This document shows positions 10,240 through 21,314 of a stretch of 64,000 bases of DNA, piece after piece. Each line of letters starts with the position of its first letter. Within the stretch, counting starts at the first letter, position 1. The notes beneath the pieces are model-generated. The model made no database searches and was not told the DNA's origin. It was given only the letters and a program-made list of their open reading frames with translations. The stretch covers positions 34,608,844-34,672,843 of the forward strand of contig NC_052613.1 of the NCBI RefSeq assembly GCF_016545825.1, in the 5' to 3' direction. Made by a program: the position numbers and the translations under genes. Origin of the DNA: Eucalyptus grandis. Lineage: Eukaryota > Streptophyta > Magnoliopsida > Myrtales > Myrtaceae.

Positions 10240-11953
10240 TAACAGAATATAATTAGAAATTTATGAAAATTCAAGAATGCACAACACCACGTCGGAAATG
10301 CGGCAAAATAGCAAGGTATCATGACATAATATCAACATCTTCATATTCACAATGCATCGCTATTGTAGATAGCAGCAAATATAATAGGAGGAATTAAAAA
10401 ATAGTGAGATAGAAGGGAATTTCATGATCATCTATCATGAGACATTGACTTAAAAAATCTGAACAGAAATCAATTAAAACATAACATCAAAGCAGAACAC
10501 CTACGACACTAGATTAGTGCTCGATCTTTGCAAGAAGTGTTGGGCAGGACAAACGATGGCCAAATCGCACATATAATATGTCTATGGAAAGCTTGAGAAG
10601 TCTATTACAAATCTCCAGAAGACATTAAATCCTAATAACATCTTATACCAGCTTAGTCCAGTTAAAACAGAACATTAGCAAGTCAGAACAGCAAATCAAT
10701 CTAAAACTACTGTAGAATTGATAGATTTCAAAAGTGTTTTTCAGTGACCAAACGACATCCACTATGGGCATGTGACATATCAAATCGAAGCTCTAAAAGT
10801 GTATTTTTTATGTCTAGAATGACTCAAGATCAAAAAACCTCATTTAGCACTTCGTTTCAGCCAAAACAGTAAGTCCATCACAAAGGTACGAAATTGCAGA
10901 TTAATACAAATCAAGCTCAATCAACCTCAAGTTTATGATCATTGATCGTCAATCCACATAAAATCATCCAATAACATCTTCATATTCACAATGCATTGCT
11001 GTTGTAGATAGCAGCAAATATAATAGGAAGAATTAAAAAACAGTGAGATGGAAGGGAATGTCATGATCATCTATCATGAGATATTGACTTAAAAAATCTG
11101 AATTGAAATCAATTAAAACAGAACATCAAAGCAGAACACCTACGACACTAGATTAGTGCTCGATCTTTGCAAGAAGTGTTAGGTAGGGCAAACGATGGCC
11201 AAATCACACATATAATATGTCTATGGAAAGCTTGAGAAGTCTATTACAAATCTCCAGAAGACATTAAATCCCAATAACATCCTATACCAGCTCAGTCTAG
11301 TAAAAACAGAACATTAGTAAGTCAGAACAGCAAATCAATCTAAAACTGCTGCAAAATTGACAAATTTCAAAGGTGTTTTTCAACGACCAAACGACATTCA
11401 CTATGGGCGTGTGACATATCAAATCGAAGCTCTAGAAGTGCATTTTTTTTTTTAATGTCTAGAAGGACTCGAGGTTAAAAAACCTCATTTAGCACTTCAT
11501 TTCAGCCAAAACAGTAAGTCCATCACAAAGGTACGAAATTGCAGATTAATACAAATCAAGCTCAATCAATCTCAAGTTCATAATCATTGATCGTTAATCT
11601 ATAGAAAATCATCCAATAACATCATCAATCACCAAACCTAAGCATATTATGTAAATCTAAAGTCGAATCCTAAGCCTGATTGGTTAAGCCATTCTCAACT
11701 CATCGAATTCTATTAGATGTCCTACCCATGAACCTAGCAAATTTCAATGTTGAAGTTGGTCTCAGTGACCAAGGAGAAAGAAACAGTCTTAGTTTGTCAC
11801 TAGACAGGTAAAACTTGCTTAACATCAATAATGAACAGGCTTCAATCAAATATATGCAAACAATGCAAACTGAGCAACAACACTAGACTCACAATAACTG
11901 CCAATTCAGCGGCCAGTAAACAAAAGCAGCTAAAGAAATATCCACAAACAAAA
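10240..11953. repeat. hAT interior: 639-bp tandem duplication
   Basis: The segment from 10,334 (AACATCTTCATATTCACAATG) repeats from 10,973 with high identity, ending near 11,618. Both copies are AT-rich and contain no gene. They lie upstream of the transposase reading frame and probably represent its promoter or leader region, internally duplicated. Confidence 0.75.
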
Positions 11954-12790
11954 TCGCCCTATCAGAGCATCGTTATTTCATAATCTAGAGCTCGTTCGGT
12001 TCAAATATCAAACCTAGACAAACTTTTCCACTAACAAAACTTCAAGAGAGGATAGATCGAGTGCAAGACAGAGCGATCGAGAGAGAGAGGGAGAACCTGT
12101 AGCAGCATCACTCGGGGAAAGCTCGGAGCTGGGCGAGGGCGCTGAGGGTCGCGGGCTTCGGGGCACGGCGAAGGTAGAGCAGCAGCATTGCGGGCTCCAA
12201 GGCAAGGCGAAGGCAGAGCAGCTGTGTCACAGGCTCCAGGGCACGGCAAAGGCAAAGCAGCAACAGGCGAAGCAGGAGCGACATCGGGTCGTTGCGGGTC
12301 GATGCGGGCTGTAAGCGAGGCGCGGCGGGGCTTGGGATCTGCTGTAGAGGGCTTCTGATGTCGTCGCCCTATCAGAGCATCATTATTTCAGAATCCAAAG
12401 CTCATTCGATTCAAATATCAAACCTAGACAAACTTTTCCACTAACGAAACTTCAAGAGAGGATAGATCGAGCGCAAGACAGAGTGATCAAGAGAGAGAGG
12501 GAGAACCTGTAGCAGTGTCGCTCGGGGAAAGCTTGGAGCTGGGCGAGGACATTGAGGGTCGCAGGCTTTGGGGCACAGCGAAGGTAGAACAGCGGTGTTG
12601 CGGGCTTTAGGGCAAGGCGAAGGCAAAGCAGCTGCGTCGCGAGCTCCGGGGCACGGCAAAGGCAAAGCAGCAGCGTCGAACAGCAACAGCAGGCAAAGCA
12701 AGAGCGACATCGGGTCGTTGCGGGTTGGTGCGAGTGTAGGCGAGGTGTGACGGGGCTTGGGATTTGTTGTAGACTGTAGAGGGTTTCTAA
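11954..12790. repeat. hAT interior: 410-bp tandem duplication, GC-rich
   Basis: The unit starting TCGCCCTATCAGAGCAT at 11,954 recurs at 12,364. Within it are GC-rich arrays of GGCAAAGCAGCAGC and GCACGGCGAAGG type. Several short open frames appear on both strands (for example 12,441-12,826), but they are low-complexity shadows shared by both repeat copies. I do not call genes here. Confidence 0.7.
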
Positions 12791-12989
12791 TGTCAGCGCG
12801 ACCGAGCATGGGTCATTCGGAGACACGGCGACTGGTAGAAGTGCAGAGCAAATGGCAAAGAGAGAATCTCAGGTGGCGTCATCGAGCAGTCAGCAGAGGG
12901 CGAAGAGAGAAGCGAAGAGAGAACACAGGTATTTGTCTAAGACTGAGACTGAAAGTGTCATGAGTGAAAATCAAATAGGGTGTTTTTTT

Positions 12990-13122
12990 AGCCCTAACCG
13001 GACCAGTTCCAGTTCTGGTTCCGATTCTGATTCCCAGTTCTGGTTCCAGTTCTGGTTCCCAGAAAAAGGGAACCGGGAACCGGAACCGGTCCCTTTGGAA
13101 CTGGGAACCGTGCTCACCCCTA
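12990..13122. repeat. Right subterminal repeats and TIR of the hAT element
   Basis: A dense series of GGTTCC/GGAACC and CCAGTTCTGGTTCC motifs leads into GCTCACCCCTA (13,112-13,122), the inverted copy of the left end. Confidence 0.8.
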
Positions 13123-13130
13123 GGTACACC

Positions 13131-13560
13131 CATCAATTGTCACGTATAATCCAACTTAACATTTTGAGGGTAAGATTTAATGGAAACTAACGGAACGTAA
13201 ATTTGTCACATGATTACTAGTTTGAGATTTTTGGTGGTCAAAAAATTAATTTGGAATAAACTTATCATGGATATACCAATTTGGGGGTTTTTCGTGATAT
13301 TAACCCTTATTTCTAAGAAACCAAATTATTATAGATATGATCAGGTTGACTATATGGACGAAACCAACATATACCCCAATAATGATGTCATTAGCAAATT
13401 TTTTAGGAAATATCACTAGCTATCAATAGATAGCATGGTTGAGATAAAAACATTGAAAATCTGACGAATAAATATATAGAAATAAGTGCATTGCAAATCC
13501 TAAACTTAGAAACCTAACTATTATAGATATGACCAGGTTGACTATATGGATGAAATGAAC
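13131..13560. other. Duplicated non-coding DNA right of the hAT insertion
   Basis: Collinear with 28,885-29,205 in unit B, except that unit B lacks roughly 110-120 bp present here after 13,160. No gene is visible. Confidence 0.6.
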
Positions 13561-14317
13561 ATATACCCTTATTAAAAAATTTCCAATTCAGTCCTAAACA
13601 AATTTTATTTTATTTTTTTGACTAGTTTAGTTCTAAACATTTTTGTAATAGTGTTAATTTAGTTATAAATATTTTGCAATTGTGTCAATTTCAATCAATC
13701 CTGCCAAATTTGGCTGGCCAGCGCTAACATGGATGCCGGCCAATGCCAAGTGTCATTTAAAAAAAAAATCTATGCCAACGCTAACAAGGCTCTCTCTCTC
13801 TCCCCCCCTTAGCCAATTGCTGAACCTCAATGACCAGCTAGAGGCGTTGGCCGAGGAGAGCGAGCCTCACCAGATCGACAGCGAAGATCCCATCGCTAGA
13901 CGAGGCCTCACTAGATCTAATGAGGCTCGACCTCACCTAGCCATGGTGAGGGCAAGCCTCATCCAACGACAACATTGCAAGGCCTTGCCATGGCTAGGCA
14001 AGGCTCAGCCTCATTGTGTATTTAGCAAGGCCCCTGCCTAGCTACTACAACTTCGTCATTGGCCATAAATTTGGCGAGAGCCTTGCATTCATATGATAAG
14101 GCCCTTGCTAAATCCACAATGAGGGCAGCCTCGCCCTGGTTGCATAAGGCCTTGTTGTCATAGGACAAACTCGGCTTCACCAGCCATGGTGAGGACAAGC
14201 AATGCTGTCACTGGGTGAGGCTTGCCCTCACCAGTGATCAGCGGGAGCAAGCCTTGCCATTGGCTGATGAGGCTCACCGAGCAAAGCCTCTAGCTAATCG
14301 CCGAGGTCCAACGACCG

Positions 14318-14348
<31 letters not shown>

Positions 14349-14966
14349 AAATAAATAAATAAATAAAATAAAAACCTAGCCCATTGCCGGACCTCAATGA
14401 CTAGCTAAAGGCGTTGGCTGACGAGGGTGAGCCTTGCCAAATCGATGGGGGGATCCTGTTGCTAGACGAGGCCTCCCTAGATCTAGCGAGGCTTGACCTC
14501 ACCTAGCCATAGCGAGGGCAAGCCTTGCCCAACGACAACATTGCTAGGCCTTGCCATGGCTAGGCAAGGCTCGACCTCGTTATGTATCTAGCAAGGCCCT
14601 TGCCTAGCGACTGCGACTTCATCATTGGCCATAAATCTAGCGAGAGCCTCGCCGTTGCAGGGTAAGGCCCTTGCCAGATCCATGGTGAGGGCAGCCTTGC
14701 CCTCGTTGGGTGAGCCTTGCTGCCCTCGTTGGGTGAGGCCTTGCCATCCTAGTTGGGTGAGGCCTTGCAATCATAAGACAAACTCGGCTTACTAGCCATA
14801 GCGAGAACAAGCAATGTTGTCGATGGGTGAGGCTTGCCCTCACCAATGATTGGCGGGAATAGGCCTCACGATTGGTCGATGAGACGACCTCACAGGCAAA
14901 GCCTCTAGATGATCGTCGAGATCCAACGACCGGCTAGGTGAAGAATGAGGGGGGAGAGAGAGAGAG

Positions 14967-15024
<58 letters not shown>
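13561..15024. mobile_element. Left part of a Mutator-like element with GAGGC-rich core, unit A
   Basis: The left arm contains TTTAGTTCTAAACATTTTTG and GTGTCAATT motifs and GCCAAATTTGGCTGGCCAGCGCTAACATGGA. Its inverse appears at 23,560-23,690 beyond the pararetrovirus. The core has two tandem units of about 570 bp (about 13,805-14,330 and 14,375-14,945) built from GCGAGGC, AGGCCTTGCC and TAGCCATGG words. Each ends in (AG)n; the second is followed by (TA)n at 14,970-15,024. Unit B has the uninterrupted element at 29,205-30,930. Open frames inside are compositional. The long-TIR layout fits MULE-type non-autonomous elements, but superfamily is inferred. Confidence 0.55.
14970..15024. repeat. (TA)n microsatellite at the pararetrovirus left junction
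   Basis: About 27 TA repeats directly abut the viral sequence. The homologous (TA)n in unit B (30,678-30,717) is uninterrupted. Confidence 0.95.
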
Positions 15025-15028
<4 letters not shown>

Positions 15029-15709
15029 GAGTGGCTGTAACCTCGCTATCTCCATGCTGAATTTTTATTCTCCTAAGGGGTGGATGATTTGATTCTATGA
15101 TTTCACCATTATCAAGTTTCCATTTGTAATGATGATCTAAAACAAATATTTCTTTTGGTTCGAGGAATTGTTCTTCTAACCAATCAAAGAAAAATATATG
15201 GACTTCATATTCATATATGTAGTCGTAATATTTTTGTTTGATGTTTTTTGCTTTATCAGCAAAGGTTTTGAAGAACCATTCTCTGATTTGTTTGTTATTT
15301 TCGGAATTAAATTCTTTATTAAGAAAAGCTTTGTTTGGCTCAAAATGTTTTTCTAAAACATTAAGTTCAGCATCTATCATTTGCGAATAAGTAGGAGAAT
15401 GATGAGGAGAATCTGTATTTTCTAGGACTGGTTCAGGCTTGTTTTGTTGGTAAACGGCCGGAAATCCCCGATCTATTATCTAATCCACTAATTTCAGGTT
15501 CAAGAGGTAACTCATTATTACTTCTACTGGTGGAAGGAGGTAAAGGTGTTGTATCACGTGTAGGAGTGTTTCTATGCACACTAGGAGGAGGAGTGTTTCT
15601 ACGAGTACTCGGAGGGATGGTGATTATAGGAGGAAGGTTGGGATTAAGATCTACGGACCTTGTATAAGAATTGTGAAAAGAAGGACTAGATCGTGAATCG
15701 AATGATCTT
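15025..15709 (-). pseudogene. Inverted partial copy of the viral coat-protein region
   Basis: The minus strand of 15,709-15,025 repeats plus-strand 16,701-17,385 almost exactly. Over about 119 residues only a handful of amino acids differ. It ends abruptly in the (TA)n tract at 15,024. The near identity indicates the inversion came from the same or a very close viral genome. Confidence 0.9.
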
Positions 15710-15907
15710 GATGTAAACTCATACTTAAGATCGGAACTATTCCTTCTTTAGAACTGTTACAGAGCTAAACCAACGGTCTAACAGCCACTCAGGGACTTAC
15801 GGCCTGGACCACTCTGTAGAAACAAGAAGGATGCCAACGAATGGCTCTCGATCTGAGAGTATGTTTTTACAAAAACTATCTATACCTTCCCACTGGCTCT
15901 GATACCA
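15710..15907 (-). other. Viral leader with tRNA-Met primer-binding site, inverted piece
   Basis: The minus strand reads TGGTATCAGAGCC at 15,907-15,895, the initiator-tRNA-Met primer-binding sequence used by caulimovirids to start minus-strand DNA synthesis. About 185 nt of leader follow and then join the coat region at 15,709/15,710, skipping the whole movement-protein region present in the plus piece. Confidence 0.85.
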
Positions 15908-16609
15908 TAAAGGGACTCAGATCCAAGTCCTATACATAGAGAAGAAGTAAGGATAGAAGATTTCAACAAATCTATAGAAAATTGGGAAATTCCTAAAATA
16001 CAGCTTAAGGAAATATACAAACAATCAAAATTGAATTTTTTCAAAAAATCTGATTATGTCATATCCACCGAGGAAAGAGATGTTCCTCTTTCTAATTCCT
16101 ATGAAAAAATACATCTTTTAAACAAAGACTCCATCCAAAAGCATAAACAAAAATACAATTACATTCATATAGGATTAGTGCAAGTAGGAGTCAAACCTCT
16201 CACAAAAGAAGGTCTTAATTCTTCCATTCTCTTAGTTTTAAGAGATTCACGTCTCTTAAATTATGACGAGTCCATTCTAGGTACTGTAGAGACAAGTCTC
16301 TGCAAAGAACCTATACATTTTGACTGTTATCCAAATTTCTCTGTTTCCCTCAAAGATAGGAACATTCTTAGAGCTCTAACACTCCAAATCAAAACCCATA
16401 ATTATAAAGTAGCAGATGGATCTATTCCTTTAGCCCTTGTCTATAGAATTCATTATAAAGCCATGTCCTCCACTTTTGGAGAAAATGCTTTCAAACATAG
16501 TCCTCGAGGAGAAACACTTCTCCTTCAAACTGACATTTCTAGAGCAAATACAACAATTCCTAGATCTATTAATTGGAACCAAGTTACTTTACTTAACAAT
16601 GGGAATTAG
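15908..16609 (+). pseudogene. Pararetroviral movement protein region
   Basis: The open frame runs from about 15,911 to a TAG at 16,607-16,609; the first internal ATG is at 16,031. It contains an SDYVIS...ERDVPL segment and motifs such as HIGLVQVGVKPLT and RIHYKAM, the pattern of the caulimovirid 30K-type movement protein that modifies plasmodesmata. No good start codon is visible at the upstream end because the piece begins at the rearrangement junction. The frame is separated from the following coat frame by a frame change near the TAG, so it is treated as a broken polyprotein segment. Confidence 0.8.
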
Positions 16610-16611
16610 AA

Positions 16612-18810
16612 AACCAAATTCCCCAACAAGTTGTTCAAAATACATATCCTACTAATGTCATTCAACATCCAGAAGGAAGAGTGACCATTAGATTTCCTAG
16701 AAGATCATTCGATTCACGATCTAGTCCTTCTTTTCACAATTCTTATACAAGGTCCGTAGATCTTAATCCCAACCTTCCTCCTATAATCACCATCCCTCCG
16801 AGTACTCATAGAAACACTCCTCCTCCTAGTGTGCATAGAAACACTCCTACACATGATACAACGCCTTTACCTCCTTCCACCAGTAGAAGTAATAATGAGT
16901 TACCTCTTGAACCTGAAATTAGTGGATTAGATAATAGATCAGGGATTTCCAGGCTAGTTTACCAACAAAACCAGCCTGAACCAGTCCTAGAAAATACAGA
17001 TTCTCCTCATCATTCTCCTACTTATTCGCAAATGATAGATGCTGAGCTTAATGTTTTAGAAAAACATTTTGAGCCAAACAAAGCTTTTCTTAATAAAGAA
17101 TTTAATTCCGAAAATAACAAACAAATCAGAGAATGGTTCTTCAAAACCTTTGCTAATAAAGCAAAAAATATCAAACAAAAATATTACGACTACATATATG
17201 AATATGAAGTCCATATATTTTTCTTTGATTGGTTAGAAGAACAATTCCTCGAACCAAAAGAAATATTTGTTTTAGATCATCATTACAAATGGAAACTTGA
17301 TAATGGTGAAACCATAGAATCCAATCATCCACCCCTTAGGAAAATAAAAATTCAGCATGGAGATAGCGAGGTTACAGCCACTCCTTTTAGGCTTCCAGAC
17401 AAAGGAGACTCTCTATACACCCATAAAGTTATTGAACAAAAAAATTTTACTAATCAACATTTAGTAACCCTAGGAAAACAGTTGAATAGGATAGAATCCA
17501 CCATCCAGAATCCCACTCAGCCTATTTCACCTCAAGTTGACACACTCAAAAAACCCATTTTTAAAGCCTTTGAATTTCCAAAAAATCTTAGCCCAGAGTT
17601 TGCCAAAACTATAGAACAAAAGAAAAAACTCTTAAGAAAATCAAAGTTAGAACCTGATCCTATACTAGACACTCCTAAATTCCAGAATCTTATCATTAAA
17701 GACACTCCAGACCAACCCACTATTAGTACCCTGACCAAACACCCTGGTAATTCCGATAATGAGTCAGTCAATGAGATTAACAGACTCAATTGGAGACAAC
17801 CTCGGAAGCTTTATTATAGTAGAGCTACCCCACCAGACATTGCCCAAGAAGAATCATCGCAAAAAATACATAATAAATACTCTCCTGACGCCATCTATGA
17901 ATGGAACATTGATGGTGTTGCAGAAACCAATATTATGAACATTCTTAACAACATGGTGATGCTTGCTAATACTTACAAAACACAGCAAGATGTTTCTAAT
18001 TATGTTGTTGCTAATCTTTTAGTAGCCGGATTTACTAGACAACTAAAAGGTTGGTGGGATAACTACTTGACAGATGAACAAAAGACACAAATTTTAACTG
18101 CTTATAAGGTAGATGATTTTGGTCAACGCATGGATGATGATCAAGGATATCTCATCCAAGATGCGGTCAATACCCTTATCTATTCCATTTCACAGCACTT
18201 TGTAGGAGATCCTTCACATATTAGGGATAGAAACCAAGATCTCCTTTCCAATGTGCGTTGCAAATCCTTAGAAAGATTTAGAGAATACAAAGAGCTTTTC
18301 TTTCGAAGGGTTCTTATTAGACCCGACTGCAATCAACCCTTTTGGAAAGAAAAATTCTTAGCCGGTTTACCTCAGATTATAGGTGACCAAGTTAGAGATT
18401 AAATTAGAGAAGATTATAGCGGTCAAATTCCTTATGATCTCATTTCTTATGGAGAAATAGTCTCTTATGTTTATAGACAAGGAACACAAATGTGTAATAC
18501 AATCAAATTACAAAGACAACTCAAGGAAGAACAATCTCTCACCAATAGAAGTCTAGGAGATTTTTGTGCTCAATACGACCCCTCTTATAATGAAAAAACA
18601 AAACCAAAATGTAAGGGAACTTGTCTTCCTGAAAAAGAAACAAAGAAACATCACAAAAAACCTCCACTTCGTAGGAATAAACAAAGACAAGAAAATAACC
18701 AAAATAGACCTCAGTTTGATAGAAAATTTTTTAAAGACATTAAATGCTATTCTTGTGGTAGAAAATGTCATATTTCAAAATATTGTAGGATTAATAAAAA
18801 AATTGAATGA
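16612..18810 (+). pseudogene. Pararetroviral coat-protein region with CCHC zinc knuckle
   Basis: One frame spans about 16,612-18,810 with an internal TAA at 18,400-18,402. The N-terminal part is Pro/Ser/Thr-rich and disordered-looking. A conserved central coat domain lies near 17,870-18,400. A basic stretch is followed by the CCHC knuckle CYSCGRKCHISKYC (18,745-18,786), which binds viral RNA in the gag/coat of caulimovirids. The frame stops just after the knuckle, and the acidic Ser/Glu-rich segment that should follow is in another frame (to 19,063). The stop and the frame change make it a pseudogene. Confidence 0.85.
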
Positions 18811-19379
18811 ACTTTCTTTAGATGACATTACTCTTAATCAGTTAAATAACATCTTCATAGAAAATGATGATACTTCTTCTGATGAACTTCTTGAGGAAGA
18901 AGGTCTTCAGATTAATGAGATAGAATCCTCTTCAGATTCCGAATATGAAGACGCTTCACCAGGAAAACCCATTCATGAAGTAAACGTCTTAACAAAAAAG
19001 AAGAAGAATTCATTCTCAGATGCCGACAAAATACTTGACCCGAAGCCAAAAAAGAATACTTAGATAGATTACACTCTTCTATGAATATTACTTCCAAGCC
19101 CAATACTTCCTACAATCTTAGAGACATTCTAAATAGAAACAAAAAACCCCAATCTAGACCTATAAATATTAATGACCTTCAAAACGAAATAAAACAACAA
19201 AAATTAGAAATACAAGCCTTAAAAGAAACCCAATCATAAATGAAACAAGAAATTTCTGATATAAAGTCTCGTCATAAAAGGAAAAACAAAAATTGATGAC
19301 CAAAATGAAATCACTAGTACCCCAAATACTTCTGATCCAGCCTTTCTTATGTTGTTAATAGAAATCACATCTAGGAAAT

Positions 19380-19780
19380 GAATAATAAATATTAAGATAA
19401 AAATCAATAATTAGTATATTATTGAAACAACGGCACTCTTTGATACAGGGGCTGACCTCAATTGTATCAAGGAAGGCCTTGTTCCAACAAGATACTTTGA
19501 TAAAACATCTGAATCCTTAAAATCAGCCTTAGGAGACAAACTGAATATACAATACAAGTTATCCGAAGCTCTAATAATAAAAGACCAAATGTCTTATAAA
19601 ACCTCTTTTTTTTTAGTTAAAAATATGAGGCAACAAGTAATTCTTGGAACTCCTTTCATACAACTAATACAACCTTTTACAGTTACTAACGAAGGTATTG
19701 AAACCCATGCTCTAAACAGAAAAATCACCTTCAACTTCATAACAAAACCACAAAAGAGAAGCCTAAATATTTTATAAGAA
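19380..19780 (+). pseudogene. Pararetroviral aspartic protease
   Basis: The motif ALFDTGADLNCI at about 19,430-19,465, with the catalytic DTG at 19,442-19,450, and QQVILGTPFI at about 19,630 are the two signatures of retropepsin-type proteases that process the polyprotein. Stops occur before the domain (19,240-19,415) and at 19,775-19,777. Confidence 0.8.
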
Positions 19781-21310
19781 CATTCTATTTCAGAAATAAA
19801 TTGCCTTATAAAAGACAAAGAAAATCAACTCGAATTCTTAAAAGAAGATTTAGAATTCAAAAGAATAGAAGAAAATCTTATAAAACCAAACATCATAGAG
19901 AAAATAGCTTCCCTACAAAAACACATAGAAAAACTATATGTTCTACTCTACCCAATGCCTTTTGGGAAAGAAAAAAGCATATCGTTGATTTATCTTATGA
20001 ACATGACTTTTCTGAAAACAAAATACCTACCAAAGCTCGCCCAACACAAATGAATCAAGAAGTTTTGAAATTCTGTCAAGCAGAAATACAAGATCTCTTA
20101 GATAAAAAAACTCATAAGAAAAAGCCAATCACCTAGGAGTTGTTCTACTTTTTATGTCAATAAAAATGCTGAACTTGAAAGAGGAGTTCCCAGATTACTC
20201 ATTAATTATAAACCTCTTAATACAGCCCTTAGGTGGATAAGATATCATATACCCAATAAAAAAGATTTGTTAAACAGACTTTGTAGATCAAAAATATTTT
20301 CAAAATTTGACATGAAGTCAGGATTTTGGCAAATACAGGTCAGTGATAAGGATAAATACAAGACAGCCTTTACAGTCCCTTTTGGCCAATATGAATGGAA
20401 TGTTATGCCATTCGGCCTAAAAAATGCCCCTTCAGAATTCCAAAGAATTATTAATGAAATTTTCAATCCTTATTCAGAATACATCATAGTTTATATAGAT
20501 GATGTTCTAGTATTTTCTTCCAATATAGAACAACATTTCAAACATTTATCTACTTTCATAAAAATAATAATACAAAATGGTCTTGTAGTTTCTCCCACTA
20601 AAATTGCACTCTTCAAAACCAAGATTAGATTCTTAGGTCATTACATTTATTTAAATACTATAACCCCCATTGAAAGATCAATCTCTTTTACCGATAAATT
20701 CCTTGATGAGATTAAAGACAAAACTCAATTACAAAGGTTTTTGGGTAGTTTCAATTATATTTTAGATTTCTTTCCCAATATAAATATCCTTTGTAAACCT
20801 TTACACCAAAGGTTACGTAAGGATCCTCCACCCTGGACCTCTATCCATACAGACATTGTCAAACAAATCAAAATGCATGTAAAAGATATACCATGCTTAC
20901 ACCTTGCTGACCTTCCACTTTCAAAATAGTTGAAACAGATGCCTCAGAATTAGGATATGGTGGTATTCTCAAACAAGTCAATAACAACAAAGAACAAGTC
21001 GTTCAGTTCATTTCAAAACATTGGAATTCCACTCAACAAAATTATTCGACAATCAAAAAAGAAATACTTGCTATAGTTTTATCTATATCAAAATTCCAAG
21101 GAGATTTATTAAATCAAAAATTCCTCTTGAGGATTGATTGCAAATCAGCCAAAGATGTTTTACAAAAAGACGTTTTAAACATTGCATCAAAACAAATTTT
21201 TGCCCGATGGCAAGCCATACTTTCAGTATTCGATTTTGACATTGAATTTATAAATGGTTCTTCAAATTCATTACCTGATTTTCTCACAAGAGAATTTTTA
21301 CAGGGGATAC
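19780..21310 (+). pseudogene. Pararetroviral reverse transcriptase and RNase H
   Basis: The fingers region spans several frames (19,800-20,260). An intact block at 20,267-20,929 contains FSKFDMKSGFWQI, PFGLKNAPSEFQR and the catalytic YIDD box (20,492-20,503), followed by thumb/connection motifs (FLGHYI, LQRFLGSFNYI). A frame change at about 20,925 leads into RNase H: VETDASELGYGG (from about 20,930), an ETDAS active-site block, and later SNSLPDFLTREF. The enzyme would copy pregenomic RNA into DNA. At least two frame changes and a stop near 20,136 inactivate it. Confidence 0.9.
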
Positions 21311-21314
21311 AATC

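Larger units (their letters stand above)
1620..13130 (-). mobile_element. 11.5-kb hAT transposon with captured host gene fragments (Pack-hAT-like)
   Basis: The element spans 1,628-13,122. Its ends are TAGGGGTGAGC on the left and GCTCACCCCTA on the right, a perfect 11-bp terminal inverted repeat. Subterminal regions at both ends are rich in GGTTCC/GGAACC. An exact 8-bp target duplication, GGTACACC, flanks it at 1,620-1,627 and 13,123-13,130; 8 bp is the hAT hallmark. The duplicated unit B has the unoccupied site GATACACC at 28,877-28,884 in collinear flanking DNA, which proves the boundaries. Inside, on the minus strand, are a degenerate hAT transposase (8,084-10,239) and multi-exon fragments of three unrelated host genes (about 1,945-7,770). 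The transposase is broken, so the copy should be unable to move itself. Confidence 0.93.

Noticed and set aside
12031..12826. Several overlapping Pro/Ala/Cys-rich frames on both strands
   Set aside because: They are low-complexity shadows of the GC-rich 410-bp tandem repeat in the hAT element and appear in all frames.
13682..14041. 119-aa frame in the GAGGC-rich region, and similar frames near 14,600 and 29,821-30,096
   Set aside because: Compositional frames of the Mutator-like core; not conserved in reading frame between units A and B.
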